A stretch of 64,000 bases of DNA from Geobacter sp. FeAm09. Lineage in GTDB: Bacteria > Desulfobacterota > Desulfuromonadia > Geobacterales > Pseudopelobacteraceae. Position 1 is the first letter of the stretch. Each line of letters begins with the position of its first letter. The position numbers were made by a program, and so were the translations under genes. Under the pieces are notes generated by a model. The model was given only the letters and a program-made list of their open reading frames with translations. It made no database searches and was not told where the DNA came from. Below, piece by piece: positions 63,486 to 64,000 of this stretch. The stretch lies in NCBI RefSeq assembly GCF_008330225.1, contig NZ_CP042466.1, positions 1,374,501 to 1,438,500 on the forward strand, in the 5' to 3' direction.

Positions 63486-63804
63486 CAGATTCTCCCATGG
63501 AACGTTTCAGATACTCGGCATAGATGTCGTAGACTTTTGCCATCAAGGGATCCTGACGAACCTTTTCAAAGCGGGTGTCAAGATCGCGGAGCGTCTCTTC
63601 GAGCGTCCGGTCTCCTTCCGACCAGACGGGATGCCCCTCCACATAGACGGATTGAATGTTCAGATTCTCCAGCCGGGCAATGAGCGAATCCGTCAGTTCC
63701 GTATCCTTGCCGCAGATGGGGATGCCGTTTGCGGACTCGGTGCGAAAGACGTCCCGCGCGAGTACCATGCCCACTTTGGCGGCCATGAGGGGTATTTTCT
63801 GCAT
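63466..63804 (-). CDS. Small hypothetical protein of the GGDEF-HDOD operon
   Basis: A 112-residue cytoplasmic protein: KIPLMAAKVGMVLARDVFRTESANGIPICGKDTELTDSLIARLENLNIQSVYVEGHPVWSEGDRTLEETLRDL. The pattern resembles the N-terminal module found before HD-GYP domains (GMVLARDV...G.PI..KG..LT...I..L...I..V.VEG). Here it is encoded separately and overlaps the HDOD gene by 20 bases, so it probably works with it. Confidence 0.7.
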   Translation of the reverse strand: MQKIPLMAAKVGMVLARDVFRTESANGIPICGKDTELTDSLIARLENLNIQSVYVEGHPVWSEGDRTLEETLRDLDTRFEKVRQDPLMAKVYDIYAEYLKRSMGESGGRKAE

Positions 63805-64000
63805 TGAGGTCGCTGTCCTTGCCTGATGGTTGAATTTGCTAAGCGATTGTTAATAAAACAGGATTAAGCATGATAGCCAAAAAAGGCCCTAACGTCAATC
63901 TGTTCATTGGCGGAGCAGGACTTTCGTACCCTGGAACAGATAATACCAGACAAATCGGCAGAGTTCGAGTAGCAAACTCAAAAAAAAGATTCCAACTGCC
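63805..64000. other. Right-edge non-coding stretch
   Basis: No gene recognised. It holds the presumed promoter of the minus-strand signalling operon; no consensus element is clear. Confidence 0.3.

Overview
The window (about 62% GC by eye, dense, mostly SD-led operons) looks like a chromosomal segment of an anaerobic, metal-respiring Desulfuromonadota/Geobacterales bacterium. The reasons are c7-type triheme and 15-heme cytochromes, a bacteriohemerythrin, NifH/NifX/CowN with a ModE-ModABC molybdate system, a glycyl-radical enzyme with its activase, an OFA-type transporter, and the rimP-nusA-ylxR-infB-rbfA-nrnA-truB-rpsO-pnp order. The genus is inference; no rRNA is present.

Layout. 0-11 kb: mixed housekeeping and small genes (rnr 5' part, quinone reductase, msrA, yebC, tRNA-Cys, hemerythrin, dockerin-like secreted protein, ArsD-like protein, ankyrin protein, two lipoproteins). 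11.2-14.6 kb: glycyl-radical activase and a HypD-like glycyl-radical enzyme broken by a one-base loss in a G tract. 14.6-20.8 kb: an unrecognised gene set with two paralogous cytoplasmic 'solute-binding' proteins and an ABC ATPase, all three with a DUF1858-like N-terminus, plus a HypB/UreG-type GTPase, a SAM methyltransferase and a sulfite-oxidase-fold protein. 20.8-28.5 kb: cowN, an FKBP isomerase, nifH-nifX without nifDK, modE, and modD-modA-(di-TOBE)-modB-modC. 28.7-39.7 kb: tRNA-Thr, triheme cytochrome, and the translation/RNA operon. 39.8-47 kb: methyltransferase, a small-membrane-protein operon with an OFA MFS transporter, a YefM/YoeB-type toxin-antitoxin pair, a phosphatase-like protein, and a thiolase-fold protein without the catalytic Cys. 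47-64 kb: hydroxyacid dehydrogenase (frameshifted), nth, PHP protein, cytidylate-kinase-like/BON fusion, MgtC, MglA-like GTPase, SPOR protein, an EF-G paralogue, coaX, birA, nadC, the 15-heme cytochrome, and a GGDEF-HDOD signalling operon.

The main result is regulatory. Three promoters (upstream of the methyltransferase/SUOX/binding-protein genes, nifH and modE) share one architecture: a GTGCCGGATTATGCGGCAC-type palindrome centred 114-116 bp upstream of a -24/-12 (sigma-54-like) element TTGGCA-N8-GTGTAAT, followed by a long leader. Four good ModE-type operators (CGTTAT.. -N8- ..ATARCG, 24 bp) lie upstream of the first binding-protein gene, twice before the methyltransferase gene, and before modD. 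Two weaker ones lie at nifH and modE. This ties the unrecognised genes to nitrogen fixation and molybdenum/tungsten supply. I infer a cytoplasmic metal or oxyanion handling system serving nitrogenase or another Mo/W enzyme; no function is proven by sequence alone.

Three genes carry apparent -1 frameshifts, each exactly at a G run of 6-8, which points to homopolymer errors in the assembly (or, less likely, phase-variable tracts). A MITE-like repeat occurs twice in opposite orientation, and small REP-like palindromes occur at 16.8 and 39.7 kb.
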